The position numbers and the translations under genes were made by a program. DNA of 64,000 nucleotides from Prevotella sp. GTDB lineage: Bacteria; Bacteroidota; Bacteroidia; Bacteroidales; Bacteroidaceae. The stretch is from NCBI GenBank assembly GCA_022771265.1, contig JALFCG010000136.1:19147-83146 (forward strand). The letters are read 5' to 3'. Position 1 is the stretch's first letter; each line of letters begins with the position of its first letter. Below the pieces are notes generated by a model that worked only from the letters and a program-made list of their open reading frames with translations, made no database searches and was not told the origin of the DNA. Below, one piece after another: positions 7,981 through 16,871 of this stretch.

Positions 7981-8212
7981 TTGGTTCTACCGTTTTGCTA
8001 CGGCTTTCTGTCTTTTCCCCGGAAAGTTTACTTTTTGTATGGACGAAGTTTATCTTTTGTGAAAATAAATTACTTTGTCTTTATTATATGGTTGTCTTGA
8101 TTTTTCAATACAATCCGTCTTTCTCCATTGTCATGAGATGCCGATGTCGTCGCCGTCTTACCTCGAAATTTTGACCGCAAGAAGACCATATAGTCCTCTT
8201 AGAGGGGGCTAT
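7981..8212. other. Intergenic stretch with no recognised feature
   Basis: Between the iteron element and the hairpin at 8213 I see no convincing reading frame, tRNA or consensus promoter. The sequence is mixed AT-rich and pyrimidine-rich. Confidence 0.5.
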
Positions 8213-8255
8213 TTAAGCGTTAGTGCGTGTGTTTCTCATGTGCATTGACGCTTAA
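8213..8255. terminator. Stem-loop downstream of the phosphatase gene
   Basis: TTAAGCGT (8213-8220) pairs with ACGCTTAA (8248-8255), and the stem continues inward with TAGTGC against GCATTG using two G-U pairs, giving about 14 bp. It lies 13 bases after the phosphatase stop (minus strand). There is no T tract, so it may be a transcript-end structure rather than a classical terminator. Confidence 0.4.
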
Positions 8256-8267
8256 GGTGTTTCATCC

Positions 8268-9398
8268 TTATCGTGAAGCGTGAATAGGCTTTGCTTCGTC
8301 GTTAACGTAGCAGTAGGTAGTGTTCTCAATGAGGAGGGCACGGCTTTTCTTTTTCTTTCGGTTCTTCCTGTTATCGACATTCACGGCTATGACCTTGCCG
8401 GAATGGAAGGCGGTCACTTCGTCGAAGATGGTGTGGCCTACGATGACGTGGTCAACGTCGTAACGGCGGAGTACCATTGAGAGCGTGTCAGGTGATATGG
8501 GACGATAGCGGTCGTCGTTGCGGACCATGCCACGATACCATATCGGTCCCTGCGATGAGAAGAGAAACCACGTGAGCGGACAGTCGGCACGCCGTTGTGA
8601 CTTGTTGAGCCAAAGGCCGTGGCTCATCTGCTCGTTGACAGTGGGTATGGAGAGGTTGAGGTCGAGGAGGTCGCGACTGATGCCGGCATGTACAAAGAGG
8701 TTACGTCCTATGGTCTCCATGGTGTTGCGCGTGGCAATCCAGTGTCCGAGTTCCGACGCCCGCGACATGAGGTCGGGATATTCCATCAGCAGGCGTTCGG
8801 CAAGTAGCTTGTACTTGTCCTTTGTATAGCGGAGGTCGTTCATGAGCACCATTGGCTCATGGTTGCCGAGAAGGAAGTGTAGCGAGCCGCCCGCCTCCTC
8901 GGCTTCCTTCTCCAATTTGTAGAGAAGCCAGAATATCTGCGTGGCGTCTTTCCCGCGGTCCATCACGTCGCCTATGACGACGAGTCTGTTAGTGCCGTAA
9001 GTCCATCGGTAGTTGCCGTCGATGATGCCATTGCCCCTCAAGAGGCTTATGACACAGTCGAGGTCGCCGTGTGGGTCGGACATGACGAACACTTTCCCGC
9101 TCATCTCGTATTGCCATTGTGGACGCTCCACGTGGTGAAGGCTGACGGTGAAACGGTGGCGTCCGTCGTGGGAGACAACCTCGAAGGAGTAGTCGTCGGG
9201 TAGGGTGGCATAGGTAGTGTCGCGGATGTTTCCCTCGACATCAACCTCCACGACCCTTGTGCTGCCGTCGATGGAGTGGATGATGTACGGTCCGTCGGCT
9301 GTGAGCTGCTGTTTGTCTTCATGAAGAGAAGCCTGCACGTTGGCAAGAGCCAACATGCAGACTATCAAAAAAAGAGACCGATGTAAAATAGTTTTCAT
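8268..9398 (-). CDS. Secreted PPP-type metallophosphatase (Shewanella-like phosphatase)
   Basis: This 376-residue protein has a signal peptide of about 24 residues (hydrophobic core LFLIVCMLALA, likely cut after VQA) and a calcineurin-type phosphoesterase domain. The metal and catalytic motifs appear in order: DPHGD, GDVMDRG, GNHEP, then VIVGHT. This set fits the bacterial Shelph branch of PPP phosphatases, which act on phosphoproteins or other phosphomonoesters in the periplasm. It starts only 3 bases after the SusD stop, so it is almost surely the last gene of the sigma-FecR-SusC-SusD unit. Its position suggests that the imported substrate is phosphorylated, but that is inference. The metal set looks intact. 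Confidence 0.87.
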   Translation of the reverse strand: MKTILHRSLFLIVCMLALANVQASLHEDKQQLTADGPYIIHSIDGSTRVVEVDVEGNIRDTTYATLPDDYSFEVVSHDGRHRFTVSLHHVERPQWQYEMSGKVFVMSDPHGDLDCVISLLRGNGIIDGNYRWTYGTNRLVVIGDVMDRGKDATQIFWLLYKLEKEAEEAGGSLHFLLGNHEPMVLMNDLRYTKDKYKLLAERLLMEYPDLMSRASELGHWIATRNTMETIGRNLFVHAGISRDLLDLNLSIPTVNEQMSHGLWLNKSQRRADCPLTWFLFSSQGPIWYRGMVRNDDRYRPISPDTLSMVLRRYDVDHVIVGHTIFDEVTAFHSGKVIAVNVDNRKNRKKKKSRALLIENTTYCYVNDEAKPIHASR

Positions 9399-9401
9399 GT
9401 A

Positions 9402-10880
9402 TTATTCTTCTATGGATGATGCATAAACGGGGTTTTGCTCCATATTGGCATTGGCGTCAATCTCTGCCTTTGGAACTGCGAGCACGCACTTGTAGTAGTC
9501 CCATGAGAACTTCATTTTCTCTGCCTTGGTGATGTAGTGCTTGGTGGAGCTTACCTTTGACTGTCCGGAGACATCGTGACGGTCAACGATGCCGCCGTCG
9601 CGGAGTGCGTCGAAGAAGCGGTGTCCCTCGCCAACGAGCTCTTTCCTGCGTTCGGTCATTACGCGGTCGAGGGTGACCGTAGTGCCTTTGACGGTGTTGC
9701 CGGGATTGGCGCGTGTGACGATAGCGTCAAGATATTTCACAGCGTTGGCGTTGTCGCCGGTCTTCACTGCAGCCTCGGCGGCGTTGAGGTAGGTCTCGGA
9801 GAGACGCAGGAGAGGAATGTTGGCATCCATGATGTCCTCTCCGTCCTGCGGCTGGTACTTGTTGACGAATGCTCGCTTGCTGCTATACACGAGTAGCTTG
9901 AGGCGCACGTCCTTGGAGTCGCTGTTGAGCAGGGCGTGGAAGCTTGTGGTGAGACAGATGTCCTTGTAGCCACTGGGTGAGTGAAGTCTGCCGAGCGACT
10001 CCTTGCCGGGGCTGTCGTCGGTGGTGTTGACGACTTCGAAGAGCACTTCACCCTTGGTGCCGTCGTTGGCATCGTTGCCCCATGCGGTGGCATATTCGGC
10101 ATTTGTCCAGAGCTTGTAGCCTTCGGCTTCGGCTCCCTTGATGGCCTGTGATGCAACGTTGAGGGCTTCGGCGTCGTCGCCATGGTAGAGATAGACTCGG
10201 CTGAGCAGTGTCTGTGCTCCAAAGAGGTTGATGCGTCCTTTGTGGAATGCCTTTCCCTCGTCGTTGTCCATGGCGGCGATGGCTGCCTTGAGGTCGGTGA
10301 TTACCTGCGTGTAACACTCTGCGACGGTGTTGCGCTTAGGTTTTGCTTCCTTGTCGAGGACGGTAGTGACGATGGGCACTCCGAGCGACGCTCCGTTGTC
10401 CTTCTTGTAAGGGTAGCCGTAGAATTTCGTAAGGTCGAAGAGCAGCATCGCCCTGAGGGCAAGAGCCTGTCCCTTGTAGTAGTCACGCAGTTCGGTGTCC
10501 TTGGTTTCCACGTTGTCAATCTTCGAGAGTATGATATTGCACAGTCCGATCATCTCGTAGGGATAAGCCCAGAAGGACGAAGGCGACGTGTCTTTGGTGA
10601 AGTTGAACGTGTAGTAGTTGCCCGTGCGCTTGGTTGAGCTGTAAGCCATCATGTCGTCGCCGCATGCGTCGCCGTAATAGACGAGTCGTCCGGAGTAGGC
10701 GTACGCGTTCTGCATGGTGGTGTAGATGCCGTTGAGCGTTATGTTGACGTCGGATAAGATGTTGATGGACTTATCGGTCTCAACGGCTGTTGACGGTTCC
10801 ATGTCGAGCCAGTTGTCGGAGCAAGAGGCTGCCGACAATGCCATGGTGCCGATGATGATATATGATGATAATATTTTCAT
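9402..10880 (-). CDS. SusD/RagB family outer-membrane lipoprotein
   Basis: This 492-residue surface lipoprotein binds substrate and forms a lid on its SusC partner. The signal peptide ends at a lipobox with C20 (LSAASC), followed by SDNWLD, an acidic start typical of Bacteroidota surface lipoproteins. The SusD helical repeat region follows, with segments such as ALRAMLLFDLTKFYG and, near the C-terminus, ERRKELVGEGHRFFDALR, which are hallmark features of the family. It follows susC by 28 bases and precedes the phosphatase by 3 bases. Ligand specificity cannot be read from sequence, and no polysaccharide-degrading enzyme lies in the same unit. Confidence 0.95.
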   Translation of the reverse strand: MKILSSYIIIGTMALSAASCSDNWLDMEPSTAVETDKSINILSDVNITLNGIYTTMQNAYAYSGRLVYYGDACGDDMMAYSSTKRTGNYYTFNFTKDTSPSSFWAYPYEMIGLCNIILSKIDNVETKDTELRDYYKGQALALRAMLLFDLTKFYGYPYKKDNGASLGVPIVTTVLDKEAKPKRNTVAECYTQVITDLKAAIAAMDNDEGKAFHKGRINLFGAQTLLSRVYLYHGDDAEALNVASQAIKGAEAEGYKLWTNAEYATAWGNDANDGTKGEVLFEVVNTTDDSPGKESLGRLHSPSGYKDICLTTSFHALLNSDSKDVRLKLLVYSSKRAFVNKYQPQDGEDIMDANIPLLRLSETYLNAAEAAVKTGDNANAVKYLDAIVTRANPGNTVKGTTVTLDRVMTERRKELVGEGHRFFDALRDGGIVDRHDVSGQSKVSSTKHYITKAEKMKFSWDYYKCVLAVPKAEIDANANMEQNPVYASSIEE

Positions 10881-10908
10881 GATTTCCTAAATGTTTAAGA
10901 CGTGGGGA

Positions 10909-13900
10909 TTAGAAATTGATGTTGATGCCGAAGGTCATGGTCTTCAGGGGTGGTGTGCCCCAGATGGCGGAACCGGCGCTGACTGCCTCGGGGTCGTACT
11001 GGTCGTAGCGTGCCCATGTCCAGAGGTTGTTGCCGGAAGCGTAGAGACGCACGTAGTCGAGGCCGAGACGTGAAGTCCACTCCTTGGGAAGGGTGAAGCC
11101 GAAGGTGAGGTTCTTCAGGCGGATGAAGTCGCTGCTGTGGAGACGGCGAGTGGTGGCGTAGCTGCTCATCGGGTAGTCGGGTTCCTCGACGAAGAGTTCA
11201 TAGTCGGTGATGTCGCCGGGCTGTTTCCAAGAGTTCTTATAGTAGGCTGGAATGTTTGCCTCAAGGTCGTTGCCTCCGTGCTCGGTCTTCTGTGCCCAGT
11301 TGTCGTAGGAGTAGCCGCCGAACTGGTAGGAGAAGGTGAAGTTGAGGTCGAACCACTTGTATCGCAGTGAGTTGACGAGACCTCCGGTGAAGTTTGGCTC
11401 GGCATGCTTCGTAGGTATGCGGTTAGCCTCGTCGGCATTTTCTGTCACTTCTTTCACGTAGTTGCCGTTGGCGTCCTTGGTGTTGGTATAGAACTGTGGA
11501 CTGCCGTTTTCAGGATTGATGCCTGCGAACTCGATGAGGTAGAATGTCCGGTATGAACTGCCGACCTTGTGAATCTGCGAACCGCTGATGATTTCCGTCT
11601 GTGTGCCGTCGAGGGTTACAATCTTGTTTTTGTTGTGTGAGAGGTTGAACGTAGTGGTCCAGCTGAAGTCCTTGGTCTCGATGTTGCGTGAAGTGATTTC
11701 GAGTTCCACACCCTGGTTCTTGACTTCGCCGATGTTGAGAAGGTAGCTGCCGAAGCCGGTGGTCATGGAGATGGGGTAGTCCATGAGCAGGTCCTTGGTG
11801 CGTCGGGTGTAGTATTCCACGGTCACATTGATTCTGTTCCAGAGGCTGAAGTCAACTCCGATGTTGAGGTTGTGGTTGGTTTCCCAGGACAGTTTGTCGT
11901 TGGCAATCTGCGCGAGAGTGAAGGCTGGGTCGCCAATGTAGCTCTCGGAAACGTCGAGCAGGCCGTAATAGCCGAAATAGTCGGAGGGCAGGGTGCCGTT
12001 GACACCGTAAGATGCGCGGAGTTTAAGGTCGGTGAGCCATCCGCTGAGGGGCTTCATGAAGTCTTCCTCCATCATTCGCCATGCCGCTGACACTGACCAG
12101 AACTTGCCCCAGCGGTTGCCGGAAGCCAGTCGGGAGCTGCCGTCGGTACGGAAACTGCCGCCGAGATAGTAGCGGTTCTTGTAGTCGTAGTTCACGCGGG
12201 TCAGATACGACACCAGGCGGGTGCGGGTGCTTGAGCCTCCGGCGTCGCCAACGGTTGCCCCGTTGCTGAGCGAAGGCTTGTTGTAAGTGGCGAAGTTCAT
12301 GCGGTCGCCGCTGACGTAGTCGCGGTACTGGTCGTCAATCTCGTAGCCTGCAAGCAGGTCGAGATGGTGGTCGTCGGCAATGGTAGTCACATACGACAGT
12401 TGGTTAGCCCATACGAGCTTGCTTCGTTCGTAGATGTTCTTGTACATCTCGCCGTTGACATCGTCGCCGTTGGAGGTGCGCGGGTCGTTCCAGCTCTCGC
12501 CCTTGTTGATGTTGTAGTCGTAGCTCAGTGTTGACTTGAGCTTAAGGTTGGGTATGAACTCATACTCGCCGTAGATGGTGTTGAAGTAGCGGGTTATGTA
12601 TTCTCGGCGGGAGTCGTAGGTCTGTGAGAGCAAAGGGTTGCGGTCGTCGTTGCGTATGAAGTCACGGTTCCACGAGCCGTCCTCGTTATAAACGGGGTCG
12701 GAGGGAACGACGCAGTTCCTTGAGCTATAGAAGGGAGAGGTGTAGCTTGTACCCTCGCTATAGACGTCTTGGTTGACTTTTGAGAACAGCATGTTGGCGC
12801 CCAGGGTAAGGCGGTTGGTGGCTTTGTATTCGGCGTTAACCCTTCCGCTGACGCGCTCGAGCCCCGAATTGGCTGTGATGCCTTCCTGGTTCATGTAGGC
12901 AAGTGAGGTGTAGTACTTGAACCTTTCGGTGCCTCCTGACACTGACGCCTCGTAGTTCTGGTGGCTTCCTTTCTTGAAGAGGATGTCGTCCCAATCGATA
13001 TATCCGCACCATGGGATGGGAGCGTAGTCGTCGATGGTTTCGTCGGCATGTTTCGTTGCCTCTTCTTCTGTTGCACCGTTATGCAGGATCTGTCCGGCCT
13101 TCAGTCCGTTGTAGATATACTCCCTGCGTTCCTCGCCGCTCATGATCGGGCGGTAGTCCATGGCGAAGTCAGAGAAGCCCCAGTCGGACTTGAGCGACAC
13201 TGACGGTTTTCCCACCTTTCCTTTCTTCGTGGTGATGAGGATGACGCCATTGGCGGCACGCGAGCCGTAGAGCGATGCGGCGGCAGCGTCCTTGATGACG
13301 GTGATGTTCTCGATGTCAGAGGTGTTGATGGTGCTCATGATGTCGAGACCGGCATCGGTGTCAAGTGTCGAGACATTGCCCGACATGGTAGGAACACCGT
13401 CAATGACGTAGAGGGGAGAGTTTGAGGCATTGAACGAGCCCATGCCACGGATGTTGATAGATGTGGCGGCGCCAGGCTGGCCTGATGACGAACTGATTTG
13501 TATGCCTGGAGCCGCACCTTGCAGTAGTCCGGAGAAGGAAACAGCGGGAACGTCCTTGAGCTGGCTTGTCTTTACTGTAGAGGCGGAACCGGCGTATGCC
13601 GACTTCTTGTAAGTGCCATAACCGGTAACCACGACTTCTTCAAGTAGTTGTTCGTTAGGTTTAAGCATGATGTTCAGCTCCTTGTTGCCTTCGGAAACCA
13701 CGTCCTGTGAAACGAATCCAATGTAGGAGACGCTAAGAGTCGCCCGGCGCTTGTCGGTAAGGAGGTTGAAGCATCCGTCGATGTCGGTCACTGAACCGCT
13801 TCCTGTCCCTTTCACCATTACGCTGGCTCCGATGATAGGTTCGCCGGCATTGTCCATCACGCGTCCTGTGATTCTTCTCTTAGTGGCAAGTCTTGTTTCG

Positions 13901-14238
13901 GTAGCCTTTTCTTCGGCACCTTTCTCAAAGACCACTATCGACTTGTCGGAAACGACCCTGTAGGCGAGGTCTCTTTTTTCAAACGCCTTGTCGAGGACAT
14001 TATCCACCGTCACTTTTTTCATGTCGATGGTGATGTCTTTTCTCGCGTCGATAATTTCATCCCGATAGGAGAAATGGTAGTTTGACTGACTTTCGATGAC
14101 TGTGAACAGTCGCTTCAATGTGGCGTTTTTCACTTGAACAGTCACCGTCGGTTTGTGTTGGGCATAGACATTACCGCAACAAAACACTGCCATGAGCAGC
14201 AGCACGATGAGATGCTTCTTGTTTTTGTTTCTGTCCAT
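10909..14238 (-). CDS. SusC/RagA family TonB-linked outer-membrane transporter with N-terminal STN domain
   Basis: This is a 1,109-residue TonB-dependent transporter. After a signal peptide come an STN signalling domain (segments LKRLFTVIESQS and ITIDMKKVTVDNVL) and a carboxypeptidase-regulatory-like domain. Then come the SusC plug, with LEEVVVTGYGT and IRGMGSFNASNSPLYVIDG, and a long beta barrel ending in phenylalanine. The start chosen is the ATG at 14238; a TTG frame extension to 14274 would add 12 non-signal residues and is less likely. The STN domain implies direct control through the FecR-like protein encoded just upstream. It partners the SusD encoded 28 bases downstream. Confidence 0.95.
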   Translation of the reverse strand: MDRNKNKKHLIVLLLMAVFCCGNVYAQHKPTVTVQVKNATLKRLFTVIESQSNYHFSYRDEIIDARKDITIDMKKVTVDNVLDKAFEKRDLAYRVVSDKSIVVFEKGAEEKATETRLATKRRITGRVMDNAGEPIIGASVMVKGTGSGSVTDIDGCFNLLTDKRRATLSVSYIGFVSQDVVSEGNKELNIMLKPNEQLLEEVVVTGYGTYKKSAYAGSASTVKTSQLKDVPAVSFSGLLQGAAPGIQISSSSGQPGAATSINIRGMGSFNASNSPLYVIDGVPTMSGNVSTLDTDAGLDIMSTINTSDIENITVIKDAAAASLYGSRAANGVILITTKKGKVGKPSVSLKSDWGFSDFAMDYRPIMSGEERREYIYNGLKAGQILHNGATEEEATKHADETIDDYAPIPWCGYIDWDDILFKKGSHQNYEASVSGGTERFKYYTSLAYMNQEGITANSGLERVSGRVNAEYKATNRLTLGANMLFSKVNQDVYSEGTSYTSPFYSSRNCVVPSDPVYNEDGSWNRDFIRNDDRNPLLSQTYDSRREYITRYFNTIYGEYEFIPNLKLKSTLSYDYNINKGESWNDPRTSNGDDVNGEMYKNIYERSKLVWANQLSYVTTIADDHHLDLLAGYEIDDQYRDYVSGDRMNFATYNKPSLSNGATVGDAGGSSTRTRLVSYLTRVNYDYKNRYYLGGSFRTDGSSRLASGNRWGKFWSVSAAWRMMEEDFMKPLSGWLTDLKLRASYGVNGTLPSDYFGYYGLLDVSESYIGDPAFTLAQIANDKLSWETNHNLNIGVDFSLWNRINVTVEYYTRRTKDLLMDYPISMTTGFGSYLLNIGEVKNQGVELEITSRNIETKDFSWTTTFNLSHNKNKIVTLDGTQTEIISGSQIHKVGSSYRTFYLIEFAGINPENGSPQFYTNTKDANGNYVKEVTENADEANRIPTKHAEPNFTGGLVNSLRYKWFDLNFTFSYQFGGYSYDNWAQKTEHGGNDLEANIPAYYKNSWKQPGDITDYELFVEEPDYPMSSYATTRRLHSSDFIRLKNLTFGFTLPKEWTSRLGLDYVRLYASGNNLWTWARYDQYDPEAVSAGSAIWGTPPLKTMTFGININF

Positions 14239-14339
14239 TTGTTGTTGTTTTTTGTGATTAATAAATGGTGTCAATAAATCTCTCTACCATTATATACAAC
14301 AATTACAGGACAATATACTATCGGGAACGGATATTTTTT

Positions 14340-15299
14340 TTAGTGAAGAGTGTAAGTGCTGCCCACGCGGATGACATTGATTTCAAACGAAAGTGACAGT
14401 ACCTCAAGGGCTTCCCCTATGTTGGTGGCTGGAATGGTGCCGGAGAAAGTTTTTGTGAGATTTGACTTGTCGGTGACATTGATGTTGCAGCCGAAATTGG
14501 CCTCGATGGTGTTGATAACCTTTGACAGAGGCGCGCTGTTGAACGTCAGATAGCCATGGCTGATGGAAATGGGATGACTGCGAAGGTGCTCAACGGTGAT
14601 GGCGCCCGTGTGATAGTCAACCATCGCGCGGTCGTGAGGCTCCAGCATTACTCTCTCGCCAGTGGAAGGGGAGTGAAGACTGACGCTGCCTTCCTCAAGA
14701 TATAGTTCGGCATGGTCGTCGGTGCGGCGTGCCGAGAGGTTGAACAGTGTACCGAGCACGGTCACGTCGATATGTTTGTTGGAGATTACGAAGGGATGCT
14801 CCTTGTCGCTCTTGACGATGAAACGTGCCTCACCTTCAAAACTAACCTTCCTCTCGTCTTTGTAGAACGACTGTGGGACATATCTCAGGCGGGACTCATA
14901 GAACAATTTCACTTTCGTGCCGTCGGGAAGCATGACAGAGGCTTTCTCGCCCTTGCCGGTAGTGACGACGGTCTCGTCGTCAAGTCCTGACTGGCTTTCC
15001 ATGTAAAAATAGACGGTGGCGAATGTAAGCAGTGGAATGGCAAGTATGGCAGCGTATTTCATGACGGAACGGAAAACGGAGTAGGAGTGACGCCTTCCGG
15101 TTTCGCGCTTCAGCCTTTTCCATACTTGCGACAGCTCATGGCAACCGTTTGTTGTCACGATAGTGTCGCTATCCATCCAGTCCTGCTCGATATGGCTTGC
15201 CAGTTCTTCGTCGCTCATTTCCCCCAGCTGCTGTTTCAGCATACCATACTCTGGAGAGGTAAGTCGGTCGGTACGATATTTCTTTATTAGTTGTCTCAT
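14340..15299 (-). CDS. FecR/DUF4974 family anti-sigma factor
   Basis: This is a 319-residue single-pass inner-membrane regulator. The first 80 residues are cytoplasmic and should bind the sigma factor. One membrane helix follows (about residues 84-103, AAILAIPLLTFATVYFYM). The periplasmic FecR domain comes next, with the characteristic SVMLPDGTKVKL and FNLSARR. The C-terminal DUF4974 domain (from about 245) is STN-like and normally contacts the receptor's STN domain. It lies 58 bases after the ECF sigma gene and about 100 bases before susC, the standard Bacteroidota trans-envelope signalling order. Confidence 0.93.
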   Translation of the reverse strand: MRQLIKKYRTDRLTSPEYGMLKQQLGEMSDEELASHIEQDWMDSDTIVTTNGCHELSQVWKRLKRETGRRHSYSVFRSVMKYAAILAIPLLTFATVYFYMESQSGLDDETVVTTGKGEKASVMLPDGTKVKLFYESRLRYVPQSFYKDERKVSFEGEARFIVKSDKEHPFVISNKHIDVTVLGTLFNLSARRTDDHAELYLEEGSVSLHSPSTGERVMLEPHDRAMVDYHTGAITVEHLRSHPISISHGYLTFNSAPLSKVINTIEANFGCNINVTDKSNLTKTFSGTIPATNIGEALEVLSLSFEINVIRVGSTYTLH

Positions 15300-15357
15300 T
15301 TGTTTTATTTTATTATATATACATTATTGAAACGCAAATGTAACATCTTCGTAACAT

Positions 15358-15927
15358 CTATTTAATAAATAATAACATAATAAGAGGTATCGTATCGGAA
15401 AGTAGTTCCCTCAGACGCTTCAAACCAGACGAGAGCTGGTTCCTGACCGTCTGGATGCTAATGCCCATATCCTTTGCAATCTCCATTGGCGACAACTCTT
15501 CGAACTTGGCTTTTTCGACGATGAGTCTCTGTTGTCTGGGCAACTGCTGGATGTTATGCTGAACAAGCCTTAACAGTTCCTCGTACTCCAACAAAGAGAC
15601 GCCTTCCGACCGCCGGTAATCGTTGACTTCCACATATTCCTCAAACACCGGAGAGTTCACCCTTGCCCTGAAGGCATTGATGAGCTGGCGTTTTGAAATC
15701 TGGAACAGAAGAGGGCGAAGGGAGTCAACATCCTGTAGCTTGTCGCGGTTGTTCCACAGACGGATGAACGCGTCATGCACGATTTCTTCCGCCTCTTCCG
15801 CTGACTTTGTGAATTGCATGGAATAGACGTAGAGTTCCTTGGAATATTTCCTGAACACCTCTTCAAAAGCCTTTTGCGAATCATGGCGCAGGAGTTCAAC
15901 AAGTTGACGGTCCGAATGAATGAACAT
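15358..15927 (-). CDS. ECF RNA polymerase sigma factor of a SusCD locus
   Basis: This 189-residue ECF sigma-70 factor contains region 2 (EEVFRKYSKELYVYS to AFIRLWNNRD) and region 4 (LPRQQRLIVEKAKFEE followed by the helix-turn-helix MGISIQTVRNQLSSG). The ATG at 15927 is preferred over a TTG three codons upstream. It should direct transcription of the susC-susD-phosphatase genes when released by the adjacent FecR protein. The gene begins 39 bases after the stop of the esterase gene on the same strand, so read-through from that gene is possible. I saw no TAnnTTTG box in the gap. Confidence 0.93.
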   Translation of the reverse strand: MFIHSDRQLVELLRHDSQKAFEEVFRKYSKELYVYSMQFTKSAEEAEEIVHDAFIRLWNNRDKLQDVDSLRPLLFQISKRQLINAFRARVNSPVFEEYVEVNDYRRSEGVSLLEYEELLRLVQHNIQQLPRQQRLIVEKAKFEELSPMEIAKDMGISIQTVRNQLSSGLKRLRELLSDTIPLIMLLFIK

Positions 15928-15966
15928 GGATGGCAAGCTAAAGAATGACGGGAGTTGAGACTTTGT

Positions 15967-16791
15967 TCAAAAGCTGTTGAGCCAGGTGCGCAGTTCCTGC
16001 ATCATCTCAAGATGATAGGCAAAGGAGGTGCGGATGCCCCAGCCGTGACCGCCCGAAGGATAGACATGGAGGGAGGCAGGCACGTCGTGACGATAGCACT
16101 CGAAATAGTAGTTGACACCGTTGGCGGGCAACACGGCGTGGTCGTCGTCGCTCAACGTGATGAATGCACGGGGAGTGACACGGGTGACCTGAAGGTCGTT
16201 GCTGTAGTCACGCTCGCTCTTCTTCTTAGCGTCCTTGCCGAGAAGGTTGTCGTGGGAGCCACGGTGGGTGAAACCGGGATCCATGGTGATGACAGGATAG
16301 AAGAGAATCTGGAAATTGGCGGCGGCGTCGCCACGGGAACGGGTGGCAACGGTGGAGGCAAGATGACCTCCTGCCGACGAACCCATGATGCCCACTTGGT
16401 CGGCATCGATGTTCCACTGCCTTGCATTGCGACGAACAAGGCGCATCGCCTCCTCGGCATCCTCAAGAGGCACTTGGGCCACACCGTGGGGCATGCGGTA
16501 TTTCAGCACTACCGTGGCAATGCCCATGTTGTTGAAGAACGGAGCCCAGTCGTGGCCTTCATGGTTCATGGCAAGATGGCTGTAGCCGCCACCGGGACAG
16601 ATGACTATACAACGTCCTGTGGCACGGTCGGCCTTCGGAAGGCTGACGAACACCTTGGCGGTGTCGGTGGGGTCGCCGTTGGAGGTTGGCGCTCCGTCGG
16701 GCCATAGAAGAAGTTCTGTGCCTTTTTGGGCAAAAGCCGTAGATGAGACGGCTAAAAGCAGGGCTGAAACTAACGATTTTACTTTATTCAT
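15967..16791 (-). CDS. Secreted alpha/beta-hydrolase (carbohydrate esterase-like)
   Basis: This 274-residue exported hydrolase has a signal peptide (LVSALLLAVSSTAFA, cut before QKG). The alpha/beta-hydrolase elements are all present: oxyanion-hole region CPGGGYSHLA, nucleophile elbow GSSAGG, an aspartate in SDDDHAV and a histidine in GGHGWG. This form is common among acetyl-xylan and other carbohydrate esterases of Bacteroidales. It is divergently transcribed from a second esterase gene across an 80-base gap holding promoter boxes for both, which suggests joint use on an acetylated glycan. It also lies directly upstream of the sigma-SusCD block on the same strand. Confidence 0.85.
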   Translation of the reverse strand: MNKVKSLVSALLLAVSSTAFAQKGTELLLWPDGAPTSNGDPTDTAKVFVSLPKADRATGRCIVICPGGGYSHLAMNHEGHDWAPFFNNMGIATVVLKYRMPHGVAQVPLEDAEEAMRLVRRNARQWNIDADQVGIMGSSAGGHLASTVATRSRGDAAANFQILFYPVITMDPGFTHRGSHDNLLGKDAKKKSERDYSNDLQVTRVTPRAFITLSDDDHAVLPANGVNYYFECYRHDVPASLHVYPSGGHGWGIRTSFAYHLEMMQELRTWLNSF

Positions 16792-16814
16792 AGCTTTTTA
16801 TAATAAATTTCTTG

Positions 16815-16822
16815 CAAAGATA
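16815..16822 (-). promoter_or_regulatory. -7 box for the alpha/beta-hydrolase
   Basis: The minus strand reads TATCTTTG followed by CAAG, an exact TAnnTTTG, 24 bases before the start codon. Confidence 0.6.
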
Positions 16823-16834
16823 AATATTTTTTTG

Positions 16835-16842
16835 TAATATTG
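16835..16842 (+). promoter_or_regulatory. -7-like box for the O-acetylesterase
   Basis: TAATATTG differs from TAnnTTTG at one base and is followed by CACC. It lies 30 bases before the start codon of the plus-strand esterase. Confidence 0.4.
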
Positions 16843-16871
16843 CACCAAAATTCTAAAAAAACTGTGTAAAT

